Source of the DNA: Kocuria sp. p3-SID1428
GTDB taxonomy: Bacteria; Actinomycetota; Actinomycetes; Actinomycetales; Micrococcaceae
Assembly: GCF_025149945.1 (NCBI RefSeq)
Contig: NZ_JALXVH010000002.1
Span: 1-64,000, forward strand
Reading direction: 5' to 3'
Length of the DNA stretch: 64,000 nucleotides
Every line of letters begins with the position of its first letter. The first letter of the stretch is position 1. The notes below the pieces were generated by a model that saw only the letters and a program-made list of their open reading frames with translations, was not told where the DNA came from and made no database searches. Made by a program: the position numbers and the translations under genes. Shown in pieces: positions 42,809 to 51,139 of the stretch.

Positions 42809-43828
42809 ATGCGCGGCGTCATCATGCACAGCCCCGGCGAGGTCCGGGTCCAGGATCGCGACGACCCCCAGATCGTCGAGCCCACGGACGCGATCATCAA
42901 GGTCACGGCCGCCTGCGTCTGCGGCTCGGACCTGTGGCCCTACCGCGGGGCCCAGGACGTGGAGGATCAGCCCATGGGCCACGAGTACGTGGGCGTCGTG
43001 GAGCAGGTCGGCGACAGCGTCACCACGGTGAAGCCCGGGGACTTCGTGGCGGGGTCGTTCATGACCTCGGACGGCACCTGCGAGATCTGCCAGGCCGGCT
43101 ACCAGTCGCGCTGCGTGGACACCACGCCCATGGGCGGGATCGGCACGCAGGCGCAGCTCGCTCGCATCCCCCAGGCAGACGGCACGCTCGTGGCCACCCC
43201 GGAGCAGCCGGACGAGGACCTCATCCCGTCGCTGCTCGCAGCCTCGGACGTGCTGGGCACCGGCTGGTTCGCCGCCGATGCCGCAGCCGCCGGCCCGGGC
43301 AAGACCGTGGCCGTGGTCGGCGACGGCGCCGTGGGCCTCATGGGCATCCTGGCCGCCCAGCAGATGGGCGCAGAGCGCATCATCGCCATGTCGCGCCACG
43401 AGTCCCGGCAGACGCTTGCCCGCGAGTTCGGCGCCACGGACATCGTCACCGAGCGCGGAGACGACGGCGTGGCCAAGATCAAGGAGCTCACCGGCGGGCT
43501 CGGCGCGCACAGCGTCATCGAGGCCGTAGGCACCCAGGAGGCCATGCTCCAGGCCATCAAGTCCACCCGCCCCGGCGGTCACGTGGGCTTCGTGGGCGTC
43601 TCCCACGGCGTGGAGCTGCCCGGCGACCTCCTCTTCGGCAGCACGGTCCACCTGCACGGCGGCCCCGCCCCGGTGCGCCGCTACCTCCCGGAGCTGATCC
43701 AGCTGATCCTGGATCGGAAGATCGAGCCCGGCAAGGTCTTCGACAAGCGCCTGCCGCTCGAGGAGGCCGCGGAGGCCTACCGCCTCATGGACCAGCGCGA
43801 GGCCATCAAGGTGCTGCTGGAGGTCTGA
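42809..43828 (+). CDS. Zinc-dependent alcohol dehydrogenase family protein
   Basis: A 339-residue medium-chain dehydrogenase. VCGSDLWPYRG (about residues 34-44) and GHEYVGVVEQVG near 59 supply the catalytic zinc ligands. CEICQAGYQSRC near 92 keeps part of the structural-zinc Cys set. VVGDGAVGLMGILAAQQMGAE near 170 is the nucleotide-binding fold. CAGGAGG precedes ATG 42809. Substrate unknown. Confidence 0.9.
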   Translation: MRGVIMHSPGEVRVQDRDDPQIVEPTDAIIKVTAACVCGSDLWPYRGAQDVEDQPMGHEYVGVVEQVGDSVTTVKPGDFVAGSFMTSDGTCEICQAGYQSRCVDTTPMGGIGTQAQLARIPQADGTLVATPEQPDEDLIPSLLAASDVLGTGWFAADAAAAGPGKTVAVVGDGAVGLMGILAAQQMGAERIIAMSRHESRQTLAREFGATDIVTERGDDGVAKIKELTGGLGAHSVIEAVGTQEAMLQAIKSTRPGGHVGFVGVSHGVELPGDLLFGSTVHLHGGPAPVRRYLPELIQLILDRKIEPGKVFDKRLPLEEAAEAYRLMDQREAIKVLLEV

Positions 43829-43842
43829 GCCGCTTCTCCAAC

Positions 43843-43886
43843 CCCAGTCTTCTCCAAATCCACATTGGGACTTGGAGAAGACTGGG
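43843..43886. terminator. Perfect hairpin between convergent genes
   Basis: 15-base perfect arms, CCCAGTCTTCTCCAA and TTGGAGAAGACTGGG, with a 14-base loop, in the 68-base convergent gap. Likely a bidirectional terminator. The arm sequence differs from the 14.7-25.1 kb repeats. Confidence 0.75.
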
Positions 43887-43896
43887 CGCAGTGGAT

Positions 43897-44475
43897 TCAG
43901 CGCTCGTACCCGGGCACCGAGCTGATCTGCTTCGCGGGCGTGCCGACCACCACGGCGCCCGCGGGCACGTCCTTGGTCACGGTCGAGGAGGCGCCCACCA
44001 CCGCCCCATCGCCGATGGTGACGCCGGGCAGGATCGTGACGTTGGCGCCGAGCCAGACGTCGCCGCCCAGGACCACCGGAGCGGGGTGCATGTCGCCGCG
44101 CTTGGTCGGATCCATGTCGTGATTCAGCGTGGTGATCACCGCGTTGTGCCCGATCAGGCAGCGGTCGCCGATCGTGATGCCGCCCTGATCCTGGAACGCG
44201 CAGCCGGAGTTGATGAAGACACCGCAGCCGATGCGCAGGGCCTTGCCGAAGTCCGAGCGCAGCGGCGGAAAGACGGTCACGGAGGCGTCGATCTCCTGCC
44301 CGGTCAGAGCGCCCAGCAGCCGTCGGACCTCACCAGGGTCCTGATAGCCGGAGTTGAGCTCGGCGGTGATCCGCAGCGCCTCCTGGCTGATCTCGTGAAT
44401 GGCCGCATGCAGGTCCGATCCGCCGCGGATGGTCTCCCCGCGGCTCATCCGCTCCAGCAGCTCGTCGCGCTCCAC
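43897..44475 (-). CDS. maa: Maltose/galactoside O-acetyltransferase-type enzyme
   Basis: A 192-residue left-handed beta-helix acetyltransferase. N-terminal helices, then hexapeptide repeats from about residue 75. Catalytic His in TTLNHDMDP near 114. DVWLGANVTILPGVTIGDGA and VVGASSTVTKDVPAGAVVVG are the signature repeats of the NodL/LacA/Maa group. Acetylates a sugar hydroxyl with acetyl-CoA. The exact sugar is not certain. Confidence 0.9.
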   Translation of the reverse strand: MERDELLERMSRGETIRGGSDLHAAIHEISQEALRITAELNSGYQDPGEVRRLLGALTGQEIDASVTVFPPLRSDFGKALRIGCGVFINSGCAFQDQGGITIGDRCLIGHNAVITTLNHDMDPTKRGDMHPAPVVLGGDVWLGANVTILPGVTIGDGAVVGASSTVTKDVPAGAVVVGTPAKQISSVPGYER

Positions 44476-44515
44476 GGTGTGCTCCTTCGTCGTCTTTCGC
44501 GGCGTACTGCCCGGT

Positions 44516-45205
44516 TCAGGCCGCGAGCATGGCCCTGACGGGGTCCCCCACCGCCAGCTCGCCCTCCGTCACGACCATGCAGCCGTAGGCCAGCAGCGCC
44601 CCGGGACGGATGCGCCGCAGCAGGGAATGGTCCTTCGCCCCGGTGACGGGGTCATGGTCGATGATCACGCAGCGCTCCAGCTCCCCCACGACCTCCAGAG
44701 TCACCGCACCGACCTCAAGGCGCGATCCGGCCGCGAGCGCCAGCGGGGCGTCGCGGTCGTCGATCACCAGATTGGGACGGTATCGGTCCGTGTCCGACGG
44801 CAGCCCCACCAGCTCGGAGCGCAGCAGCACGCTCACAGGCGCACCCCAGACGAGCGCGTCCGAGAAAAGGGTGCGGGCCAGCAGGACCTGCCGCCCGGCC
44901 TCGGCCGAGAGGCGCCGCGCGAGAGGTCCGTCGTGCACGCGCGCAGGGATCCGGCGGTCGTAGTAGCGGATCCGTGCCTCCTGATGAACCACGTGCTGGT
45001 CATCCCCGGGCAGATCCCCCGGCTCGACCACCAGTCGGACCATGGCCGGGAACTGCGGGGCCCGCAGGCAGGTCAGGTCATTGGCCCAGACCGGCGTCCA
45101 GCGACGGTCCCGGTCCAGCCCGCCGACCGCCACCCCGATCCGCTCATGCTGACTCCACCCCAGTCCCTTGACCAGGGTGGAACCGATCCCCTCGAGGTGC
45201 GCCAT
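44516..45205 (-). CDS. MOSC-domain protein
   Basis: A 229-residue protein with an N-terminal MOSC_N-like barrel and a C-terminal MOSC domain: DTDRYRPNLVIDDRDAP near residue 138, and ELERCVIIDHDPVTGAKDHS near 176, containing the conserved Cys that can hold the molybdenum cofactor or a sulfur. LAYGCMVV follows. Members move sulfur or reduce N-hydroxylated compounds. Partner unknown. Confidence 0.88.
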   Translation of the reverse strand: MAHLEGIGSTLVKGLGWSQHERIGVAVGGLDRDRRWTPVWANDLTCLRAPQFPAMVRLVVEPGDLPGDDQHVVHQEARIRYYDRRIPARVHDGPLARRLSAEAGRQVLLARTLFSDALVWGAPVSVLLRSELVGLPSDTDRYRPNLVIDDRDAPLALAAGSRLEVGAVTLEVVGELERCVIIDHDPVTGAKDHSLLRRIRPGALLAYGCMVVTEGELAVGDPVRAMLAA

Positions 45206-45222
45206 GGTGGCCCGGCGGGGCC

Positions 45223-46128
45223 TCAGGCCTCCGGGATCTCCTTGCCGAAGTCCTCGAGCGTGACCTGGTGCGGCTCCGGTCCGCCGCGCTTGCCGGTGTT
45301 CAGGGCATCGAGCTGCCCCAGCTCGTCCTCGGTCAGCTCGAAGCCGAAGACGTCCAAATTCTCGCGGATGCGCTCGGGATTCACCGACTTGGGGATCACC
45401 TGACGGCCGCGCTGCAGCTGCCAGCGCAGCATGACCTGCGCCGGGGTGGCCCGGTGCGCCTGGGCGATCTGGGCGATCGTCGGGTCGTCGAACGTGGTGG
45501 TCTCCTGGCCCTCGGAGCCGCGGTAGCTGGTGATGCCGCCGATCGGGGACCAGGACTGGACCAGGATGCCGTGCTCGCGGCAGAACTGCTCCACCTCGGT
45601 CTGGGCGAAGTACGGGTGGTATTCGATCTGATTCACGGCCGGGACCACCGTGGTGCGCTGCATGAGCTCCTCCAGGTGGCGGACCTCGAAGTTGCTGACA
45701 CCGATGGCACGGACCTTGCCGTCTGCGAGCAGCTGCTCGAGGGCCATGTACGCCTGGATCGTGCGCTCGAACTCGCCTTCGAGGGCCTGGTGCAGGATCA
45801 GCAGGTCGAGCTGCTCCACACCGAGCTTGCCGGCGGCCTTGTCGAAGGCGTGCAGCGTCTCCTGGTAGCCGTAGTCGTTGATCCAGACCTTGGTCTCCAG
45901 GAAGACCTCGTCGCGCGGGACGCCGGAATCGCGCAGGCCCTGCCCGACCTCGCGCTCGTTGCCGTAGGCCGCGGCGGTGTCGATCAGGCGGTACCCGGCC
46001 CGCAGCGCGGCCTCGACGGCCTGGGCCGTCTCCTCCGGTGCCGACTGGTAGACGCCGAGCCCGATCACGGGCATCTCGATGCCGTTGTTCAGGACGAACG
46101 TGCTGGTGGGGTTCTGCAGATCAGTCAT
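45223..46128 (-). CDS. Aldo/keto reductase (2,5-diketo-gluconate reductase-like)
   Basis: A 301-residue NADPH-dependent TIM-barrel reductase. LIDTAAAYGNEREVG (Asp and Tyr), ETKVWINDYGY (Lys) and LDLLILHQALEG (His) supply the catalytic tetrad. VIPKSVNPERIRENLDVFGF near 260 binds the phosphate of NADPH. ATG 46128 chosen because it fits the family N terminus (FVLNNGIEMPVIGLG); the frame extends further upstream. Substrate unknown. Confidence 0.92.
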   Translation of the reverse strand: MTDLQNPTSTFVLNNGIEMPVIGLGVYQSAPEETAQAVEAALRAGYRLIDTAAAYGNEREVGQGLRDSGVPRDEVFLETKVWINDYGYQETLHAFDKAAGKLGVEQLDLLILHQALEGEFERTIQAYMALEQLLADGKVRAIGVSNFEVRHLEELMQRTTVVPAVNQIEYHPYFAQTEVEQFCREHGILVQSWSPIGGITSYRGSEGQETTTFDDPTIAQIAQAHRATPAQVMLRWQLQRGRQVIPKSVNPERIRENLDVFGFELTEDELGQLDALNTGKRGGPEPHQVTLEDFGKEIPEA

Positions 46129-46261
46129 CTGTCCATCATGCGCCTGGGGGCCGACGGCCGGAAGGCCTTCTCCCCGACGCGAACGCCCGAGCGATTTGTG
46201 ACGGGGCTGACACCGACGCAGACTGAAAGCCCGACTCGCGTCCTCACGACTCAGGAGCCAC

Positions 46262-47044
46262 ATGACCGCCGAGCAGGCCTTCTTCCATCGCACCGGCCCC
46301 ACCACGTTCGAGCCCACCGTGAACGCCGAGGGCGCCTGGTCCGCGGAGGATCACCACTTCGCCTCCATCGCCGGGCTCGTGGTCCACGAGCTCGAGCGGT
46401 TCCGGGCCGAGCACGGCAGTGCCGAGCTCCAGCTGAGCAGGATCAGCTACGACATCCTGGGGCGCCTGCCCATGTCCGAGCTGACCGTCGGCATCGAGGT
46501 CCTGCGACCCGGCCGGACGATCGAGCTGCTGCAGGCCACCGTGACGATCGGCGGACGCGCCGTCGTCATCGCCCGGGCCTGGTACCTCTCGCGCGCCGAC
46601 ACCACCGATGTCGTCGGCGGGCAGGCCGAGCCCATGCCCTCCCCGGAGGAGGTCGCCCCGTGGGAGATGAGCAACGGGTGGCCCGGCGGCTACATCGCCC
46701 AGATCCAGGCCAGGGTGGTGCGTCAGCGCCCGGGCCGGGCGACCGTGTGGCTGCACAGCCCGTCGGAGATCGTGGCCGGGGAGACCGCAGGCGATCTCGC
46801 CCGGTTCTTCTCCAGCATCGACGCCGCCAACGGGATCGCCGTGCGCGAGTCCACCGATCGATGGACCTTCCCCAACGTGGACCTCACCGTCCATCTGCAC
46901 CGGCTGCCGGAAGGCACCTGGACCGGCCTGGACACCGAGGTCGTCTGGGGTCCGGACGGCGTGGGGCTCACCAGCTCCACGCTGCACGACGCCCGCGGCC
47001 CCGTCGGCACCGCCGAGCAGTCCCTGACGCTGCGGCGCCTCTGA
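46262..47044 (+). CDS. Acyl-CoA thioesterase-like double-hotdog protein
   Basis: A 260-residue protein made of two hotdog domains, of the TesB/4HBT_3 type. LSRISYDILGRLPMSELTVG (about residues 60-79) is the N-terminal hotdog helix-strand, and ARFFSSIDAANGIAVRES near 180 with PNVDLTVHLHRLPEGTW and DARGPVGTAEQSL the C-terminal one. Probably hydrolyses acyl-CoA. Context gives no acyl partner. Confidence 0.82.
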   Translation: MTAEQAFFHRTGPTTFEPTVNAEGAWSAEDHHFASIAGLVVHELERFRAEHGSAELQLSRISYDILGRLPMSELTVGIEVLRPGRTIELLQATVTIGGRAVVIARAWYLSRADTTDVVGGQAEPMPSPEEVAPWEMSNGWPGGYIAQIQARVVRQRPGRATVWLHSPSEIVAGETAGDLARFFSSIDAANGIAVRESTDRWTFPNVDLTVHLHRLPEGTWTGLDTEVVWGPDGVGLTSSTLHDARGPVGTAEQSLTLRRL

Positions 47045-47053
47045 GGGACCCTG

Positions 47054-47139
47054 CGACTGGCCGAAAAGCCACTCCATCCTCATCGACTGGCCAAGTCGTC
47101 ACCGTTTCGTCGCTGAAACGGTCTGCATTCGGCCAGTCG
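47054..47139. terminator. Nested inverted repeats between convergent genes
   Basis: Outer 12-base arms CGACTGGCCGAA (47054-47065) and TTCGGCCAGTCG (47128-47139). Inside is a second hairpin ACCGTTTC (47101-47108) and GAAACGGT (47115-47122), and a further copy of CGACTGGCC at 47084. Likely a bidirectional terminator or a repeat remnant. Confidence 0.6.
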
Positions 47140-47198
47140 ATGCAGGAGCGGTGAGCATTCGGCCTGTCGCGACGACGACGACGGGTGCCGCGACTGCC

Positions 47199-48197
47199 TC
47201 AGCCGCGGTGAGGCTCCGGTGCGGTCTCACCTGCCGGTCGGCGCCGTCCCCAGATCGAGGCCAGGATCCCGCCGGAGATGTTGTGCCACACCGAGAAGAT
47301 CGCCCCGGGCAGCGCCGCCTCCGGGGAGAAGTACTGCGCGGCCAGACCGGAAGCCAGTCCCGAGTTCTGCATGCCGACCTCCACGGAGACGGCTCGGCGG
47401 GAGGCCACCGGGAAGCGCACGAGCGCGGCGACCGCATAGCCCAGGCCGTAGCCCAGCAGGTTGTGCAGGATGACGCCTGCGAGCAGCCCCAGCCCGGCGG
47501 CGGCCAGCACCTCGCCGGAGCCGGAGACCACGGCGATCACCACGTAGGTGATGCCCAGCACCGACACCCACGGCAGGATCGGCTCGATCCGCCGCACGAA
47601 TCCGGGCAGCAGGGAGTGGATGATCAGGCCCAGGACGATCGGGATCAGCACGATCTTCACGAGCGACAGCGCCAGATCGCCGGTGGGCACCGCCAGGAAC
47701 TGACCGGCCAGCGCCAGGGTGACCAGCGGGGTCAGCAGCGGCGAGAGCAGCGTGGACAGCGATGTCATGGTCACCGACAGCGCCACGTCGCCCTTGGCCA
47801 GGTAGGTCACCACGTTGGACGACGTCCCGCCGGGCACCGAGCCCACCAGGATCAGCCCGGCCGCCAACTGCGGCGGCAGATCCAGGACGGTCGCGATGCA
47901 CAGGGCCAGCAGCGGCATGATCGTGAACTGCAGCAGGACGCCGGCGAGCACCGGCAGCGGCCGCTTCAGCACGAGCGCGAAGTCCGGCAGGGACAGCGTG
48001 AGGCCCATGCCGAACATGATGATCATCAGCGCCGGGACCACCCCCGCGCCCCACCCTGCGAAGGCTCCGGGGAGGATCAGGGCGACGGCCGCCCCGGCCA
48101 GGATCAGCAGCGGGAACACTGTCACGGCCAGACGGCTGCTGCGCTGCTCTCGAGCTCCCCCGGTCGTCGTCGTTGCCTGCGGGTCGTGCTGGGTCAT
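47199..48197 (-). CDS. Bile acid:sodium symporter family transporter
   Basis: A 332-residue carrier with about ten membrane spans (BASS/ASBT family). FGMGLTLSLPDFALVLKRP (about residues 62-80), GSVPGGTSSNVVTYLAKGDV (118-137), carrying the crossover motif, and SVEVGMQNSGLASGLAAQYF near 273 are typical. Bacterial members carry pantoate, keto acids or bile acids. The substrate here is unknown. Confidence 0.9.
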   Translation of the reverse strand: MTQHDPQATTTTGGAREQRSSRLAVTVFPLLILAGAAVALILPGAFAGWGAGVVPALMIIMFGMGLTLSLPDFALVLKRPLPVLAGVLLQFTIMPLLALCIATVLDLPPQLAAGLILVGSVPGGTSSNVVTYLAKGDVALSVTMTSLSTLLSPLLTPLVTLALAGQFLAVPTGDLALSLVKIVLIPIVLGLIIHSLLPGFVRRIEPILPWVSVLGITYVVIAVVSGSGEVLAAAGLGLLAGVILHNLLGYGLGYAVAALVRFPVASRRAVSVEVGMQNSGLASGLAAQYFSPEAALPGAIFSVWHNISGGILASIWGRRRPAGETAPEPHRG

Positions 48198-48254
48198 GCT
48201 CGGCCTTCCTCTCGCCGTCCGATCAGCCGAGCCTATCGGCGCTCGGTGGCGGAC

Positions 48255-48428
48255 TCAGCCCAGGTGGGCGATCGCGGAGATCTCCACGAGGAACTGCGGG
48301 CGGGCCAGGGCGGCCACGCCGGCCTCCTCCACCACGGCGCGCACGCCGTAGGAGTAGACGGTGCGTTCGGCGGGCTCGGCCGGCAGGGACGCGGGCATGA
48401 CGGACTGGATGCGGTTCTTCTCGGTCAT
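48255..48428 (-). pseudogene. Internally deleted ridA-like gene
   Basis: 57 codons from ATG 48428, which keeps an AGAGGA ribosome site. The first 31 residues (TEKNRIQSVMPASLPAEPAE then YSYGVRA) match the N terminus of RidA proteins, and the last 25 (VEEAGVAALARPQFLVEI then SAIAHLG) match the C terminus. The middle, about 70 residues with the conserved core, is gone. RidA normally destroys reactive enamines. Confidence 0.65.
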
Positions 48429-48457
48429 CTCGGTTCCTCTCTTGCTGGCTCAGGGAT

Positions 48458-48826
48458 TCAGTCGGCGACCCGGGGCGCTTCGGGGATCTGCTCATCGGCG
48501 CGGAAGCCGTGCACCCAGGCCAGATGGCGGTCGAAGGCCCCGGGCGCGGCCAGGCGGGCATTGCGCTCCTCGGCCCGCTGACCGTCGGCGAAGTGCAGCA
48601 CGGCTGCGGAGCCCGAATCGTCGATCTCCACCACGCGCTTGGCCAGGTGCAGCGAGTCGGGGTCCAGGGCGCCGAACAGGATCGACTGCAGGTCGGCGCG
48701 GTGGATACCGAGGAACGAGGCCCCGAAGCGGCGCCGGCACTCCTCGTGCGACGACAGCCGTGCGATCCGCTCGCCGGTGCGGCCGTCGCGGAAGATCAGC
48801 CCGTCGACCGCAGGTCTGCGGCGAAC
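48458..48826 (-). pseudogene. Flavin monooxygenase remnant
   Basis: A frame without a start, following a stop near 48835. GLIFRDGRTGERIARLSSHEE, RFGASFLGIHRADLQSILFG, LHLAKRVVEIDD and VLHFADG match the region just after the FAD fingerprint of salicylate-hydroxylase-type monooxygenases. The tail (ARLAAPGAFDRHLAWVHGF) matches their C terminus. The FAD-binding N terminus and the catalytic middle are absent. Probably once an operon with the adjacent ridA. Confidence 0.65.
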
Positions 48827-48846
48827 CTACGGCCTCGTGCTGCGCA

Positions 48847-49269
48847 TCACACCCCCCGGGCCGCCAGCGCCCCGTGGCACGCCGCGAGCACCTCCGTCGC
48901 CGGCTCCCCCGCCCGGCAGGTGGACATGGGGACCTGGCCGAAGGCGCCGCGCGGCAGAGGATCCCGGCACAGCTGCGCGGTGCGCGGCCCATCCCAGTCG
49001 ATGTGCACGAACCACGCACCGTCCTCCTGGACGATCTCGGCCACCGTCCCCACGGCGCACAGCTCCTGCCGCCGGGAGAGGTAGGCCCAGACCAGATCCC
49101 CGGGCCGCATGATCCGGAAGCCCGTGCGCAGGCACCAGCGGCGGATCGGCTGCGAGCGCCCGATCGCGTCCCAGACGGCCGTGGCATCTGCGCGGGTGCG
49201 CCAGTCGCCCGGCAGGTGCGCGGCGTGGGCGGCGGGGTCGATGGGCAGCAGCCAGTGCGCAGATCTCAT
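48847..49269 (-). CDS. Possible EVE/PUA-like domain protein
   Basis: A 140-residue protein. WLLPIDPAAHAAHLPGDW, then RPGDLVWAYLSRRQELCAVGTV near residue 55 and WFVHIDWDGPRTAQL resemble the small PUA-like/EVE domains that read modified bases, where a G-D-x-V-W-x-Y strand is conserved. The C-terminal 50 residues are unclear. Stop/start overlap links it to the Lrp gene. Assignment is weak. Confidence 0.55.
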   Translation of the reverse strand: MRSAHWLLPIDPAAHAAHLPGDWRTRADATAVWDAIGRSQPIRRWCLRTGFRIMRPGDLVWAYLSRRQELCAVGTVAEIVQEDGAWFVHIDWDGPRTAQLCRDPLPRGAFGQVPMSTCRAGEPATEVLAACHGALAARGV

Positions 49270-49739
49270 CGCGGCGAGTGGTCGAAGATCAGGCTGGTGT
49301 TCGTGGAGGCGACCTCCTCGCGCATGCTGATCCGGTCCGAGACCAGAGCACGCAGAGCCTCGGTGTCGCGCACGACGGCGTGGACCAGGAAGTCGCGGTC
49401 ACCGGCGAGGAAGTAGACCTGCCGCGACTCGGGCAGATCCGTCAGGTAGGCCTGGAACCTCGACAGGGATCGACGAGCATGCGGGTGGACGCGGATGCTG
49501 ATGATGACCTCGATCGACAGCCCCAGGGCGGCGGGGTCCACGTCGGCGCGGAAGCCGGTGATCACCCCCGACTCGATCAGGGCGCCCACCCTCTTGTGAC
49601 AGGTCGACTCGGCAGCCCCCACCCGACGAGCCAGCTCGCTGATCGCCATGCGCCCGTTGCCGCGCAGCTCGCGCAGCAGCGAGAGATCCAGCTCGTCCAG
49701 GGAACGAGAGGCGACGGATTCTGCGGCGGTCATGGGCAC
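49266..49739 (-). CDS. Lrp/AsnC-family regulator
   Basis: A 157-residue regulator. N-terminal HTH: LDELDLSLLRELRGNGRM, then ISELARRVGAAESTCHKRV (about residues 33-51). C-terminal RAM ligand domain: LSIEVIISIRVHPH and VYFLAGDRDFLVHAVV near 110. Divergent from a D-amino-acid dehydrogenase and a PLP dehydratase, which it probably controls in response to an amino acid. Confidence 0.9.
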   Translation of the reverse strand: MPMTAAESVASRSLDELDLSLLRELRGNGRMAISELARRVGAAESTCHKRVGALIESGVITGFRADVDPAALGLSIEVIISIRVHPHARRSLSRFQAYLTDLPESRQVYFLAGDRDFLVHAVVRDTEALRALVSDRISMREEVASTNTSLIFDHSPR

Positions 49740-49899
49740 TCCCGAGGGTCGGTCAGCGGATTCCGTCGATTATCGCTGAATGCGCACGGATTCCTCCATG
49801 GATCATGGAGGAATCGGCAGAGTCCTTCTAGTGTTCCGGATCACATCATCAGCAGCGCCCGCGGCCACCCGCACCGAACGGTCCCCCAGGAGGAGAGCC

Positions 49900-51123
49900 A
49901 TGAGCCACGCCATCGTCATCGGAGCAGGAATGGTCGGTCTGGCCACCGCCTGGCACCTCCAGGAGCGCGGGCACGAGGTCACCGTGATCGACAAGGAGGG
50001 CGTGGCTGCGGGGTCGTCGTGGGGCAATGCCGGCTGGCTCTCCCCCGGCAAGACGATCCCGCTGTCGCACCCGAGCCTGTGGGGCTACGGGCCCAAGGCG
50101 CTGCTGGACCCCGACGCCGCCCTGCACATCCCCGCCCGCGTGGACCCCACGCTGTGGAGCTTCTTCGCCCGGTTCATGGCGCACGCGACCACCAGGTCGT
50201 GGGATAGCACCATGGCCGCGCTGACGCCGATCGACAAGCTCGCGCTGGAGGGCTTCGACGAGCTGACCGACGGCGGCATCGAGTCCTGGACGCGCAAGAG
50301 CCCGTTCGTCGTGGGGTTCGAGAACGAGAAGCAGTCCCAGGGGTTCCTGGGCGAGGTGGCCGGAGCGGTCCGCCACGGCCAGGACGTGCCGTTCGAGCCG
50401 CTCGAGAACCCCCGCGAGCTCGCGCCGATGCTCTCCGAGAACGTGAAGGTGGCCTACCGGCTGGAGGGTCAGCGCTACTTCGAGCCCGGCCCGTTCATGG
50501 AGGCGCTGGGGCAGGCCTTCATCCAGCGCGGCGGCACCCTGCGCACGGGTGTCGAAGTCACCGACGTGAACTCCACGCGGACCCCGTCGGTGACGCTGTC
50601 CACGGGCGAGCACCTCACCGCCGACACCGTCGTGATCGCCACCGGTGCCTGGCTGCCCCGGCTGGCAGCGCCGCTGGGCGTGAAGGTGAAGGTCCAGGCC
50701 GGGCGCGGGTACTCGTTCTCCGTGGCCACCGACCAGCCCGCCGAGCACCCCGTGTACCTGCCGCACGCGCGCATGGCCTGCACCCCCTATCAGGGACGGT
50801 TCCGCATCGCCGGCACCATGGAGTTCAAGCACGCCGACGAGCCCTTCGACCCGGGGCGCATCACCGCGATCGTCAACGAGGCGCGGAAGCTGATGACCGG
50901 CGTGGACCTCGACGACCGCCAGGACGAGTGGGTCGGCTCGCGCCCCGTCACCCCGGACGGCCTCCCGCTGATCGGCGCCACGCAGGTCCCCAATGTCTAC
51001 GTGGCCGGCGGGCACGGCATGTGGGGCATGGTCCTGGGACCCATCACCGGGCGCCTTCTGGCCGATCAGATCACCACCGGAGCGATCCACCCGGCGATCA
51101 AGGCCTTCGATCCGCTGCGCTGA
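49900..51123 (+). CDS. dadA: FAD-dependent D-amino acid dehydrogenase
   Basis: A 407-residue DAO-family flavoprotein. HAIVIGAGMVGLATAWHLQE (residues 3-22) binds FAD, SSWGNAGWLSPG near 42 and VVIATGAWLPRLAAPLGVKV near 245 are DadA-like, and GSRPVTPDGLPLIGATQVPN near 346 with AGGHGMWGMVLGPITGRLL close the fold. Oxidises D-amino acids to keto acids. AGGAGAG precedes ATG 49900. Sixteen bases before the dehydratase, so one operon. Confidence 0.87.
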   Translation: MSHAIVIGAGMVGLATAWHLQERGHEVTVIDKEGVAAGSSWGNAGWLSPGKTIPLSHPSLWGYGPKALLDPDAALHIPARVDPTLWSFFARFMAHATTRSWDSTMAALTPIDKLALEGFDELTDGGIESWTRKSPFVVGFENEKQSQGFLGEVAGAVRHGQDVPFEPLENPRELAPMLSENVKVAYRLEGQRYFEPGPFMEALGQAFIQRGGTLRTGVEVTDVNSTRTPSVTLSTGEHLTADTVVIATGAWLPRLAAPLGVKVKVQAGRGYSFSVATDQPAEHPVYLPHARMACTPYQGRFRIAGTMEFKHADEPFDPGRITAIVNEARKLMTGVDLDDRQDEWVGSRPVTPDGLPLIGATQVPNVYVAGGHGMWGMVLGPITGRLLADQITTGAIHPAIKAFDPLR

Positions 51124-51139
51124 GACGGATACTGGGGCC

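Noticed and set aside
43843..43886. The convergent-gap hairpin as another copy of the 58-bp repeat
   Set aside because: Arms (CCCAGTCTTCTCCAA) share no extended similarity with the CCGAGTGGATACC arms; treated as a separate terminator.
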